This document shows positions 1 through 10,530 of a DNA stretch of 64,000 bases, in pieces (within the stretch, counting starts at the first letter, position 1; the number at the start of each line of letters is the position of its first letter). The DNA comes from Pseudoduganella flava (GTDB lineage Bacteria > Pseudomonadota > Gammaproteobacteria > Burkholderiales > Burkholderiaceae_D). The DNA lies in NCBI RefSeq assembly GCF_007830495.1, contig NZ_VLKW01000003.1, positions 248,001 through 312,000 on the forward strand, read 5' to 3'. Below the pieces are notes generated by a model. It did not search any database. It was not told the origin of the DNA and was given only the letters and a program-made list of their open reading frames with translations. The position numbers and the translations under genes were made by a program.

Positions 1-318
1 CCCAGGCACGAACAGCAAGGCCGCGCGCCTCCGATGGATCGCAATCTGCCAAACCAGGAAGGCCAGGAAAATGGCAGCGACGGGGATGTAGAAACTCAGG
101 AGCTGCACCTGGTTGCCGAGCGCAGCGACAGCTTTGTCGAGAGGGACGCCATCGACGAGCGCGCTGACGACGTCGTCCGTGACCCCAGATCCGCCCACTA
201 AGCTGACCGGCCAGCCGACCACGATGGCCACACCCGACAGCACACGCGCCTTCTGCCTGGCCCAGTCCAGCTCCGGGTCATAGTCCTCGTCCACATCCTG
301 CGTTGCGTGTTCCGGCAT
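1..318 (-). CDS. Partial hypothetical membrane protein (5' end only)
   Basis: An open frame reads from an ATG at 318 to the window edge without a stop, giving the first 106 residues. The start MPEHATQDVDEDYDPELDWA is acidic. It is followed by a hydrophobic stretch (about residues 29-44), a hydrophilic loop rich in Val, Ala and Asp, and a second clear TM segment near residues 77-95 that ends in a basic IHRRR stop-transfer motif. That suggests two membrane segments. I do not recognise the family. It faces the same way as the aminotransferase gene, whose stop is about 90 bases away at 407. The C-terminus lies outside the window. Confidence 0.6.
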   Translation of the reverse strand, partial: MPEHATQDVDEDYDPELDWARQKARVLSGVAIVVGWPVSLVGGSGVTDDVVSALVDGVPLDKAVAALGNQVQLLSFYIPVAAIFLAFLVWQIAIHRRRAALLFVPG

Positions 319-406
319 TCGCCCAGCTCCAGTTCGTCGATGCCGGATTGTGCCAGATAGTTCCTGCGAGAAATCTATCGAAATCTCTCCTCGCGGGATG
401 TCCGAG

Positions 407-1696
407 CTACCCGCGCAGCGCCGTCACGAGCCGGTCCACTTGCGCTTCGCTCGTAAAAATGGCGGGCGTGACGCGCACGCAGGCGCCCGATGCCAGGCCG
501 TCCCTCATCACGACGAACACGCCGTGCTCCTGCAATAGCCGCTTGGCCAGCGCGACGTTGTCCGCCACCGACCGTTTGCCGCGCAGCCGGAACGCGGCAA
601 TGGCGCTGGTCAGGCGCGGATCGCTGGAGGCTAGCACGTCGATGCCGTCGATCTCGCGCGCCGCGTCGACCCAGCGGTTGCGCAGCCGGTGCAGGCGGGC
701 CTGTTTGTTGGCGACGCCGATGCGCTGGTGCACCTGCAGCGCCAGCGGCACGGTCAGGTAGGCGGCGAAGTTGATCGTGCCCGTGTGGACGCGCGTGGCG
801 ATGTTGTCGCCATCGGCCTCGCCCATGTACGGATCGATATCGCGCACTCGCCCGCGGCGGATGTACACGGCACCCACGCCGACCGGCGCGCCGATCCACT
901 TGTGCAGGTTGATCGCGGCGAAATCGGCACCGAGGTCGGGGATGCGCATGTCGAGCTGGCCGAAGCCGTGCGCGGTGTCGACGATGACGTCGATGCCCCG
1001 TTCGCGCGCCATCCGCGCGATCTCGGCAACGGGCAGCACGACGCCGTTCCGGTGGCTGACGTGCGTGAGGATCATCATGCGCAACCGCGGGTGCTGCGCC
1101 ATCGCCTGCGCGTACGCATCGATCAGGCCCTGGTAGGTGGCGGGTTCCGGCAGGTCGATGCGCACGACATTCACGCCGCGGCGCTGCCGCAGCCAGTGCA
1201 CCGTCGTGATGACGTTGTCGTAGTCGAGGTCCGCGCACAGCACCGTGTCGCCCGGCCGCAGGCGGTTGTAGCCGCCGATCAGCGCGTGCAGCGCTTCCGT
1301 CGCACCACGCGTCAGCACGATCTCGTCGCGGCCCACGCCCAGCGCTTCCGCAACGGCGCGATGCGCGGCACCGTACTCGTCCGGGAACGCCAGCCGGCCG
1401 TAGTAGGCGTTGCCGGAGTTGACTCGTTCGACGTGGCGCGCATACGCGTCGACAACGGGGCGCGCCATCGAGCCCCAGTAGCCATTGTCGAGCATCGCCA
1501 CTTCGTCGGTGACGTCGTACAGCGCGCCGACCTTGCTCCACCAGCCGTTGTCGGCGGCCAGTGCTGCGGGCGCCAGCGCCGGCGGCGCCGGCACATCCGC
1601 CAACGAAGCAACCGCCGCGCCGGCGACCGACGGCACGAACGGCAGCAGCGCGCCGGTGCGCAGCAAGGCGCGGCGGCTGAAGACAGGAGGCTTCAA
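407..1696 (-). CDS. Tat-exported class-V aminotransferase-fold PLP enzyme (isopenicillin-N-epimerase-like)
   Basis: A 429-residue protein. Residues 7-30 (SRRALLRTG then a hydrophobic stretch ending AGAA) form a twin-arginine-type signal, so the product is probably periplasmic. The body is an aminotransferase class-V fold: GATEALHALI near 131 binds the PLP phosphate, D240 in VIVDTAH contacts the pyridine nitrogen, and K266 in NLHKWIG is the Schiff-base lysine. Closest in style are isopenicillin N epimerases and cysteine-desulfurase-like enzymes; the substrate is unknown. The likely start is a TTG at 1696 that overlaps the stop of the TonB receptor (TTGA). The open frame extends further upstream, but that part lies inside the receptor gene. 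The coupling suggests receptor and enzyme are made together. Confidence 0.8.
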   Translation of the reverse strand: MKPPVFSRRALLRTGALLPFVPSVAGAAVASLADVPAPPALAPAALAADNGWWSKVGALYDVTDEVAMLDNGYWGSMARPVVDAYARHVERVNSGNAYYGRLAFPDEYGAAHRAVAEALGVGRDEIVLTRGATEALHALIGGYNRLRPGDTVLCADLDYDNVITTVHWLRQRRGVNVVRIDLPEPATYQGLIDAYAQAMAQHPRLRMMILTHVSHRNGVVLPVAEIARMARERGIDVIVDTAHGFGQLDMRIPDLGADFAAINLHKWIGAPVGVGAVYIRRGRVRDIDPYMGEADGDNIATRVHTGTINFAAYLTVPLALQVHQRIGVANKQARLHRLRNRWVDAAREIDGIDVLASSDPRLTSAIAAFRLRGKRSVADNVALAKRLLQEHGVFVVMRDGLASGACVRVTPAIFTSEAQVDRLVTALRG

Positions 1697-4083
1697 AACT
1701 TCACCGTGTAATCGACGTACAAGTTGCGGCCATCGGTGTCGTACGGCGCGTTGCGCGAGTAGATCAGGCCGCGGCTGGCCTGGAACACCGCTTCGTCCGG
1801 GTACTTGTCCAGCACGTTGTCGACGCCGAAGCGCAGCGTCTGCGTCGGCGTGACGCGCCAGCTTGCGGCCAGGTCGAGGAAGCGCATCGCGCCGAAGCGC
1901 TGGAAGATGTCGCCGGTGGCATTGCCCGTGCTGTCCGTCCAGGAGCCGTAATAGCGCAGGCGTGCAAGGGCGCTCCACACTCTGCGATCATATGCTGCAC
2001 TGAAGGTCGCCTTCTGGCGCGGCAGGCGCTCTTCGAAGATCAGCCGCTGCGTGGTGTTGGTGGCGACCGCCGAGCTGCCGCCGTCGACCTCCGTCTTGTT
2101 GTAGTTGTAGGCGGCCGTCAGGTTCATCGTCCCATCGGCGACGCGCCCGCGCCAGCTGCCGACGACGTCGATACCGCGCGTGCTCGTATCGAAGTCGTTG
2201 GTGAAGTAGTTCACCGACGTGTAGCGCAGCGGATTGGCCACGCCCGCCGGCACAGCGAACGACGCGGAGGTGCTGAAGCGGTCGCGCACTTTGATGTCGT
2301 ACAGGTCCACGGAGCCAGATAAGCCCAGTGCGCTCTTCCACGTCAGCCCCAGCGACAGGTTCTTAGATTTCTCCGGCTGCAGCGGCTGCGCGCCCAGCAT
2401 CACGGCCAGCGGATCGCTGTTCGACAGGCGGCCGCTGGAGAACACCAGCAAGGTGCGCGTGTCCAGCCCCTGGCTCGTGCTGTTGGTGTTCAGCTGGCCC
2501 GGCGTGGGCGCGCGGAAGCCCGTCGAATACGATGCGCGCAGGCCGACATCCGGGCTCAAAGCGAAGCGGGCGGACAGCTTGCCGTTCCACGTGTCGCCGA
2601 ATTCGGAATAGTCTTCGTAGCGCAATGCGGCACCGACCGTGAAGCGCGAAGTCAGCGGCGCTTCGACGTCCGCGTACGCGGCATAGCTGTTCTGGTCCCA
2701 GCGGCCGGCCTGCGTGTTGCTGAAGCCGGGCGCGCCGTTGGCGTTCGCGTCCAGGCCCATCGCCGCGCCAGGGCCGACGGCATACGAAGCCGGATCGCCA
2801 GCGCGCACCGCATAGCGCTCGTTGCGGTACTCGGCACCGAAGCCGACGTTGACCGGCTGCGCCAGCGCCGGCACGTTCCACGCATAGTTGAAGTTCGCGT
2901 TGACGAGCTTTTCGTCCTGCGTCAGGCGGCCCAGGTAGAACGACGTCGGACTGTTCGGCCCCAGCGACGCGTTGATCGAATTGTGCAAGCCGTAGTCGAT
3001 CGCGTTGCGGCCATAGGAAGCGCTGACGTCCCACGCCAGCGCGTCGCTCAGGTTGCCGCGCACGCCGGCCAGGACGTGCGCGTCGTTCGACTTGTTCGTG
3101 TACTGCGGGCTGAAGCCGACCGGGTAGATGCTGCGCACGTCCCAGCCGGGGAACACGGTGGTGGTCTTGAAGACGCTGGTGCTGGTATCGGGATTGCGCC
3201 AGTTGAAGTCCGACGTGCCCTTCGAATGCGTGAACAGCGCGTAGCTGTAGGCGACCGTGTCGCCGCCCAGCCCCACGCTGGCGTTGTAGCCCAGGTGCTG
3301 GCTGTCCAGCTCCGGCTGGCCCCAGCGCTGGACGGGATTCGGCACGGTCAACTGAGGATGGGCGGCCTGGAACGCGATCGCATCGGCGCGCTGGCGCGTG
3401 CGCGACGTGGGGTCCGACTGCATCGCCTCGGCGAAGAGATTCAGCTTGCCGTCGGTACCAAACGCGAGGCCGTACTTGGCGCGCAGCTCGTTGGTCTTGC
3501 CATCCGCTTCGCTGTACTGCGAATGGTGGGCGGAGATCTCGGCGCCAACGGCGTCGTCGAGGATGATGTTGATGACGCCCGCGATCGCGTCCGAACCATA
3601 CTGCGCCGAGGCTCCGTCGCGCAGCACCTCGATCCGCTTGATGGCGCTGGTTGGAATCTGCGCGAGATCGGCGGCCTGCGCCCCACGCGCGCCCAGCAGC
3701 GCGCTGCGGTGGAAGCGCCGGCCGTTGACCAGCACCAGCGTCTGGTCCGGCGACAGCCCGCGCAGCGTAGCCGGCCGCACGAACACCTGTCCATCGGCCA
3801 TCGGCAGGCGCTGCACGACATACGACGGCACCAGCTGCGCCAGCACGTCGTTCAGGTCCGACGACTCGACGGCCGCGATCTCTTCGCGGCTGAACACGTC
3901 CACCGGAGCGAGCGTATCGAACTGGGTGCGGTTGCTGGCGCGGGTGCCGGTCACGATGACGGATTGGCCGCTATCGACATCGGCACTGTTGGGGGATTCG
4001 GCAGCGGCGGCGCCACGTTCGGTGGCCAGGCAGGTCAGCGCGCACAGGGTGGCGCCGGCAATCTTGCGTCGTTTGAAGGTCAT
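1693..4083 (-). CDS. TonB-dependent outer-membrane receptor
   Basis: A 796-residue protein with a basic, hydrophobic signal peptide ([20 protein letters not shown]), then a TonB-box-like SVIVTGTRA. The plug domain contains [20 protein letters not shown], and the long C-terminal beta-barrel ends in VDYTVKF with the terminal Phe typical of outer-membrane barrels. It would import a TonB-energised ligand; the substrate cannot be told from sequence. The ATG at 4083 is chosen because the signal peptide begins there, although the frame is open further upstream. The gene is translationally coupled to the downstream periplasmic PLP enzyme. A long stem-loop sits directly against the start codon (see the regulatory entry at 4085-4142). 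Confidence 0.9.
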   Translation of the reverse strand: MTFKRRKIAGATLCALTCLATERGAAAAESPNSADVDSGQSVIVTGTRASNRTQFDTLAPVDVFSREEIAAVESSDLNDVLAQLVPSYVVQRLPMADGQVFVRPATLRGLSPDQTLVLVNGRRFHRSALLGARGAQAADLAQIPTSAIKRIEVLRDGASAQYGSDAIAGVINIILDDAVGAEISAHHSQYSEADGKTNELRAKYGLAFGTDGKLNLFAEAMQSDPTSRTRQRADAIAFQAAHPQLTVPNPVQRWGQPELDSQHLGYNASVGLGGDTVAYSYALFTHSKGTSDFNWRNPDTSTSVFKTTTVFPGWDVRSIYPVGFSPQYTNKSNDAHVLAGVRGNLSDALAWDVSASYGRNAIDYGLHNSINASLGPNSPTSFYLGRLTQDEKLVNANFNYAWNVPALAQPVNVGFGAEYRNERYAVRAGDPASYAVGPGAAMGLDANANGAPGFSNTQAGRWDQNSYAAYADVEAPLTSRFTVGAALRYEDYSEFGDTWNGKLSARFALSPDVGLRASYSTGFRAPTPGQLNTNSTSQGLDTRTLLVFSSGRLSNSDPLAVMLGAQPLQPEKSKNLSLGLTWKSALGLSGSVDLYDIKVRDRFSTSASFAVPAGVANPLRYTSVNYFTNDFDTSTRGIDVVGSWRGRVADGTMNLTAAYNYNKTEVDGGSSAVATNTTQRLIFEERLPRQKATFSAAYDRRVWSALARLRYYGSWTDSTGNATGDIFQRFGAMRFLDLAASWRVTPTQTLRFGVDNVLDKYPDEAVFQASRGLIYSRNAPYDTDGRNLYVDYTVKF

Positions 4084-4084
4084 G

Positions 4085-4142
4085 ATTTCTCGCGGTGAAT
4101 GGACAAGCACCGCCACGGACTGCCGTGGCGATTGCGAGAAAT
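4085..4142 (-). promoter_or_regulatory. Stem-loop in the leader of the TonB receptor mRNA
   Basis: In the minus-strand transcript, ATTTCTCGC (4142-4134) can pair with GCGAGAAAT (4093-4085), a 9-bp closing stem. Inside it CGCCACGG (4130-4123) pairs perfectly with CCGTGGCG (4118-4111) around a 4-base loop. The 3' arm ends one base before the ATG at 4083 and covers the region where a ribosome-binding site should be (GCGAGAAATC-ATG). This could control translation initiation. It does not match any riboswitch class I know. The pairing is seen directly; the function is inference. Confidence 0.45.
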
Positions 4143-4252
4143 ACTTTAGTGATGCAATGTTACTTGCTGATGAAAAGCAATATGCGGCGGGTTTGCGGAT
4201 AGCGTTGCATCCTTCATAATGCGCCGCGTCTCCCACTCTTTTCCCGGCAACG

Positions 4253-4810
4253 ATGACCCGATTTGTTCCGCACTTCCTGGCCGCGGCCTGCGCGATGGCC
4301 GCCGCCACCACTGCCTCCGCCCAAAGCTCCGTCGCCGATCTCGTTGGCGAATATACGCTGGCGTCCTCGACCACCGTTCCGGCCAGCAGCTGGGGCTTCA
4401 CGAAGAGTCGCGTCTCGATCCGTAAGCTCGACGAGCGTCATGTGCTGATCCTGCTGGCCTGCGAATGGAAGCGCGAACCGAAAGCCGTATGCCGCGAACA
4501 TTACTTTGCGCAGCAGCGCGACGGCGGCGTGTACATGCAGGACATGAACACGGATTCGCAGCGCTGGTACTTCGACCCTGCCACGCGCCGGCTGACGGTC
4601 ATCTGGCGCGGCGCGGATGCGAAAAGCTCGGTGCGGCACGACGTCTACGCGCCGACGCAGGAGCCTTTGACAGACCCGGCCCTGGTGCGCCGCATGAAGC
4701 GCGAGGAAACCCTGTGGAACGACAAGGAAAATCTGCGGGTGTTTGGGCACTACAGCAAGTGGACGTACCAGAACAACCGTATCGAATTCCAGAGCGGCAC
4801 GCCGAAATAA
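4253..4810 (+). CDS. Small exported protein of unknown function
   Basis: A 185-residue protein starting with a typical Sec signal peptide (MTRFVPHFLAAACAMAAATT, cleavage likely after ASA near residue 23). The mature part begins with a lipocalin-like or META-like SVADLVGEYTLAS, followed by mixed beta-rich sequence with several Trp and Arg residues and two Cys (in LLACEW and AVCREHY) that could form a disulfide. I do not recognise a family. It is divergent from the TonB receptor, so the 169-bp gap must hold both promoters. Its last codons lie 8 bp from the convergent hydrolase remnant. Confidence 0.65.
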   Translation: MTRFVPHFLAAACAMAAATTASAQSSVADLVGEYTLASSTTVPASSWGFTKSRVSIRKLDERHVLILLACEWKREPKAVCREHYFAQQRDGGVYMQDMNTDSQRWYFDPATRRLTVIWRGADAKSSVRHDVYAPTQEPLTDPALVRRMKREETLWNDKENLRVFGHYSKWTYQNNRIEFQSGTPK

Positions 4811-4818
4811 CGCCGCCG

Positions 4819-5330
4819 CTACTTCCGCTTGTCGAGGAAAGCCTTGATGTGGCCGATCAGCGCGGGATGCAGCGGCAGCGTGGGGTCGCCGTATGACCTG
4901 GCCTGCACCGCGGGATCGATGGGTACCTGTTTCAGCACGTGGTTCATGTCCGGGATGATCGCCAACGTCGCGTCGGGCTTGGCTGCTTTCAGCGCCTGCG
5001 CCTGATCCATACCGACCTGGATGTCCGTGCCGCCCTGCACGATAAGTACCGGCATGCGCATCGCTGCAACGACCTTGGCCGGCACGTGCTTCATCCAGGA
5101 GATCAGGTAAGGCTGCACGCTCGGCCGGTACAGCACGTGCAGTGCCTGACTGACCTGCTCCACGGTGCGGCCTTCCTCCATCGCGACAAGGACTCGCTCG
5201 TTCTCGGCCGCCTGCCCCGGCGGCAGCTTCCCCGTCAACTGCTTGCGCAGGATCGCTCCCGCCGGCTCGGCGGCCGGCGATCGAAATAAACGCGCTGGCA
5301 CCGCCGCGCTGCGCTGCAGCACGATCTCGA
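4819..5330 (-). pseudogene. Alpha/beta hydrolase remnant, N-terminus lost and frameshifted
   Basis: From about 5265 down to the stop at 4819 the frame encodes the C-terminal half of an alpha/beta hydrolase: PAGAILRKQLTGKLPP, RPSVQPYLISWM, PVLIVQGGTDIQVG (the catalytic-Asp region) and the catalytic His in DMNHVLKQVP. Immediately upstream the homologous sequence GGASAFISIAG continues in a different frame (about 5325-5275), so there is a frameshift near 5270. The nucleophile elbow (GHSxG) and the rest of the N-terminal half are absent. Recognisable hydrolase sequence stops at about 5330, next to the inverted repeat that follows the reverse-transcriptase gene. The gene therefore appears to have been cut by arrival of the neighbouring island. 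Confidence 0.75.
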
Positions 5331-5332
5331 AA

Positions 5333-5360
5333 GCGCCGTCTACTCAATCCCTTACGGCGC
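5333..5360. repeat. Inverted repeat directly after the RT stop codon
   Basis: GCGCCGT (5333-5339) and ACGGCGC (5354-5360) are perfect complements around a 14-base loop. The repeat abuts the RT stop codon (5361-5363) on one side and the point where hydrolase homology ends on the other. It could be a transcript-ending hairpin, though without a clear U-tract, or a structural end of the inserted module. Confidence 0.5.
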
Positions 5361-6755
5361 TCAACCGCGTGAACCGCCCTCGATATCTTGTTCAAGTTCG
5401 GAAGTCTCGCGCCTGATACGCCGTTTGAAGGCTCGGTTGACCTGTACTTCGGTCAAGCTCCCGACATTGTCCATTCCGTATAGTTCGAGCAATGCCCTCT
5501 GTTCATCGATAGACGAAGTGTCGAAGTTAGGGATGTACTTATGCGTGAGGTTACTACGCTTGGCTTCGTGAAAACTACGAACAAATGATTTCAGTTCGCC
5601 TTTGATGGGCTCAAAGGCAAAGCGCTTGCATAAGACGTTAATCGTTTTGTCTAAGCCGTGCAACTGCGACACTGCCTTGTCGTCAATTTGGGAGAAGTAA
5701 AAAACCCATCCGCGACGCACTTCATCGAAAAGGCAACCAGTGATGCGCAGGTTCAAACGCCACGTGAAAATTTTGCGAGCTCGCTCTAGCAACAACTTAC
5801 GCGCGACAGGATCTGGGTTAGCCGTTGCTGTCGCGCGCCTATATTTGTAAGTAGTAAAGATTTTTGCGAGAGAAGACTCTAAGCGGCGAACTGAGTCCAA
5901 CTTTACCGATGCCAGCGTGTTCTTGAAATCGTATCCAAGAAAATTGAAGTGGTCCGTGACCTTGCCGACCATCGACTTCCCTACTGTATGCAATGGGTGC
6001 ACATTAAGGTGATAGCCGTTTAGCAGGTAGGTGCTGACGGCATCGAATAGCGCCTCGGGATCGCCATTTGTTAAGATGAGAACGTCGTCGACATAGCGAA
6101 AGTACTTGACGTGCTCCATTTTTGAAGCCCATGCGTCGAACTTGGATAGATAGATCTCGGCGAGAATATTCGAGATGGACAAGCCTTGAGGCACGCCTTT
6201 CGTTTCCTTAGCCTTGGAACGGTCGGGGTAGGCAACCGTCGGGCTCTCTATGGCCACACGAATTAGATGGTGAATCTCTGCCTTGCGAATCTTACGCTTG
6301 AGTATCTTCGTCAAGACATCATGATCAATGCTCGGGTAGAAGTTAGTGACGTCGAGCTTGATAAAGTGCGTGTATTCGCCACTAGCTAACGCTTTGCGCA
6401 GCTCAGAGACCGTATGCTGCGGGAGCTTAACGTCCAGGTCTTCTTTGAACGTGCTTTTGAGAACATTACATAGCGCGCGTAGGGTGATCCTATCACGATA
6501 GGTTGGAATAGAAATCACCCGAGGATACTTGTTGGCTCCCTTGGAGATCAGCTTTTCCTTGTATTGCGAGAACTTGTAGGAGCCGTCCGCAGCTTTCTTG
6601 TTGATGAGCTCGATTTCACGCAGGACGGTTTGCTCGAACAGGTTCCGGCTCAGCCGATCGACACCGATCGCACTCGTTAGCGCGATATAGTCTTCATACA
6701 CACTGCGCAAGTTCTCGACTGTGAACTGCTGCGCAAAATGCTTCGCTGCACTCAT
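5361..6755 (-). CDS. Reverse transcriptase, defence-type (SLATT-associated)
   Basis: A 464-residue RNA-directed DNA polymerase. Palm motifs are intact: FIKLDVTNFYPSI with Asp135, the GVPQGLSISNILAEIYL motif near 188-203, and YVDD at 221-224 with catalytic Asp223/Asp224, followed by NFLGYDF. The N-terminal block ISIPTYRDRITLRAL is typical of bacterial RTs. There is no visible endonuclease or group II maturase domain, and I see no retron NAxxH or VTG signature, so an unclassified or DRT-type defence RT fits best. About 230 residues beyond YVDD form a helical C-terminal region of unknown role. The ATG at 6755 overlaps the upstream SLATT gene's stop (ATGA), implying coupled translation. Base composition is clearly more AT-rich than in the flanking genes. 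Confidence 0.85.
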   Translation of the reverse strand: MSAAKHFAQQFTVENLRSVYEDYIALTSAIGVDRLSRNLFEQTVLREIELINKKAADGSYKFSQYKEKLISKGANKYPRVISIPTYRDRITLRALCNVLKSTFKEDLDVKLPQHTVSELRKALASGEYTHFIKLDVTNFYPSIDHDVLTKILKRKIRKAEIHHLIRVAIESPTVAYPDRSKAKETKGVPQGLSISNILAEIYLSKFDAWASKMEHVKYFRYVDDVLILTNGDPEALFDAVSTYLLNGYHLNVHPLHTVGKSMVGKVTDHFNFLGYDFKNTLASVKLDSVRRLESSLAKIFTTYKYRRATATANPDPVARKLLLERARKIFTWRLNLRITGCLFDEVRRGWVFYFSQIDDKAVSQLHGLDKTINVLCKRFAFEPIKGELKSFVRSFHEAKRSNLTHKYIPNFDTSSIDEQRALLELYGMDNVGSLTEVQVNRAFKRRIRRETSELEQDIEGGSRG

Positions 6756-7348
6756 TTCAGATGAAACCAGAGGGCCGCGCCCACCGGCGCAACGTAAAGC
6801 AGAGCCAGCGTGCAAAAGCGCCAGATACGCCACCAGTAGTACCGCACTACTTCACCGCGTCGAGGATGGCGCGAGGTTAAGCCCGAGCCTGCAAGGATAC
6901 GAGCCCGGATGTCATCTAACGTATTATGGTTTTCAACCTCACGAAGCGCTTTTGCATAGCGCGCTGCCAACTCCGTGCAGGCTGGACCGGCAACATTTGT
7001 TGCGGGATCGCTTTTCAAGGCGACTAGTTCGTTCTCGATCTCTTGCAGCTCGTGATACCCCTGTTTGAAGCGTGCCGCACGGTCCTTGAAAGTTTTGCTG
7101 TTGAGGTAAAGCGAGAGTGCCAGAAGAATGATCGACAACACAGCCATAGCAGTGTTAGCCAGGTCCTCGTCTGCCTTTAGCGCAGGAGGAAATTTCAGCA
7201 TGACGACCGACACACACGTGGTATAGGCTGCGTAGACTACCATTAAAAGTTGCGTGTGGTGTTCATTCAGGAGCAGCCGCTCTTCGGCGTTGATCCAGGC
7301 CTTGCGTGTGAACCATACTTTGTTGAACAGATGTTCAGGGATTGTCAA
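6752..7348 (-). CDS. SLATT-like membrane protein, putative effector
   Basis: A 198-residue protein beginning MTIPEHLFNKVWFTRKAWIN. TM segments lie near residues 34-53 and 64-82. A helical, probably coiled-coil cytosolic stretch (about 84-150, YHELQEIENELVALK) follows, and a final TM at about 178-196 ends WFHLK. Two closely spaced N-terminal TMs followed by a helical domain is the SLATT layout. SLATT proteins are predicted membrane-disrupting effectors, and some are encoded next to reverse transcriptases (general knowledge of the family, not searched). The start is a TTG at 7348 with a GGTGGA ribosome-binding site six bases upstream. That site lies in a small hairpin with the preceding CCACC. 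The gene is the first of a two-gene operon with the RT, overlapping it by 4 nt. Confidence 0.7.
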   Translation of the reverse strand: MTIPEHLFNKVWFTRKAWINAEERLLLNEHHTQLLMVVYAAYTTCVSVVMLKFPPALKADEDLANTAMAVLSIILLALSLYLNSKTFKDRAARFKQGYHELQEIENELVALKSDPATNVAGPACTELAARYAKALREVENHNTLDDIRARILAGSGLTSRHPRRGEVVRYYWWRIWRFCTLALLYVAPVGAALWFHLK

Positions 7349-7371
7349 AATAGTTCCACCGAGAAAGAGGT

Positions 7372-7491
7372 GGGAGCACGGTTAATTATGCAAGGATTAA
7401 TCTCCCTGTTACCAGGGACTGCCAAAGGCCGACGGCAAGCCGTGATTGAATAGGGTCGCCCCGAAGGGCCCTGGTTTCCCAGCGTGCTCCC
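7372..7491 (-). ncRNA. Putative structured ncRNA upstream of the SLATT-RT operon
   Basis: On the minus strand a 9-bp stem, GGGAGCACG (7491-7483) with CGTGCTCCC (7380-7372), encloses about 100 nt containing four compact hairpins. They are CTGG-GAAA-CCAG (7482-7471, GNRA loop), GCCC-TTCG-GGGC (7469-7458, UUCG loop), ACGG-CTTG-CCGT (7443-7432) and CCCTG-GTAA-CAGGG (7417-7404, GNRA loop). Four stable tetraloop hairpins inside one closing stem are unlikely in spacer DNA. The element ends about 24 nt before the TTG of the SLATT gene. A weak -35/-10 pair (TTGCGG, 17 bp, TAAGGT at 7504-7499) would start transcription near the first G of the stem. Inferred role: template or cofactor RNA of the RT. Confidence 0.6.
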
Positions 7492-7650
7492 AGACGCTAC
7501 CTTACTGGACTTTGATCTCTGCCGCAACCAGCTCGCAAGCCCATCAAGGCTGTCCATGAACGACCGGTTATGAATGCCTACATAGTGCCTACACGGCAGT
7601 TCAGCATTGAGAGGACCAAGAGCCCACAGCAATGTAAGCTATTGATTTTA
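7492..7650. other. Non-coding spacer between tRNA and ncRNA
   Basis: No convincing gene. A weak open frame on the minus strand (7345-7632) runs through the structured RNA and has no recognisable domain, so I do not call it. The spacer holds a direct repeat, TGCCTACA at 7575-7582 and 7586-7593 (11-bp period), which could be recombinase arm-type sites left by an integration event at the tRNA 3' end. That interpretation is speculative. Confidence 0.3.
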
Positions 7651-7651
7651 T

Positions 7652-7730
<79 letters not shown>

Positions 7731-7873
7731 TGAGGTACTGCGATGTGCTGCTGAGGTGATGCGGAAACGATGCTGGATGTACCAGGAGCCGGTACCGCCC
7801 CTCCCCGCACAGCTCGCCGTAGCCTGAACTACAACGAACTCGGCAGAATAGGGCCTGCACCGGCTCCCGTCAA

Positions 7874-7915
7874 GACCTGACTGGTCGATTAGCTGGCTAG
7901 TCGACTGCTTCCAGG

Positions 7916-7917
<2 letters not shown>
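7874..7917 (-). terminator. Possible rpoD terminator hairpin
   Basis: GACCTG (minus strand 7917-7912) pairs with CAGGTC (7879-7874), and nested GTCGA/TCGAC can extend the stem. The 5' arm overlaps the rpoD stop codon. There is no clear U-run after it, so factor-independent termination is uncertain. Confidence 0.3.
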
Positions 7918-10192
<2,275 letters not shown>

Positions 10193-10530
10193 AACGACTT
10201 GCTTTACGGTTTAGGATGATGCCGTAATCACCGGGAACCATACCGCAGGATCCCTCCATCCGGCACTGCTACGAACTTCCTTGCTCTATCCCCGGCATAC
10301 CTGAAGCTGCCGAACGCCACCGGTGTTAGCCGATGACTATGTTTGGCAGAAATTCTACTGTATGACTGCGCGTGGGGGCTAGGGGCACGATTGGTGTGAG
10401 AATGCAGGCTGATTACGCCTGCCGGCGACAAGAAACTCGCGCCGTCTCAACCACGTTCGGCCCGGTCGCCGGCACGTGCCGGTCAAGAGCCCAACTAACT
10501 GAAAACAAACACAAATTCTGAACTGAAAAA

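Noticed and set aside
5361..6755. Retron, group II intron or diversity-generating retroelement as the identity of the RT
   Set aside because: No retron NAxxH/VTG motif was seen. There is no maturase/endonuclease domain and no intron domain V after the gene. No template/variable repeat pair or variable-protein gene is near. The RNA element does not look like an msr-msd with long inverted a1/a2 ends beyond the 9-bp stem.
7345..7632. Minus-strand open frame of 95 codons across the ncRNA
   Set aside because: It runs through the closing stem and all hairpins of the structured RNA, ends within the SLATT start, and shows no known domain or conserved-looking sequence.
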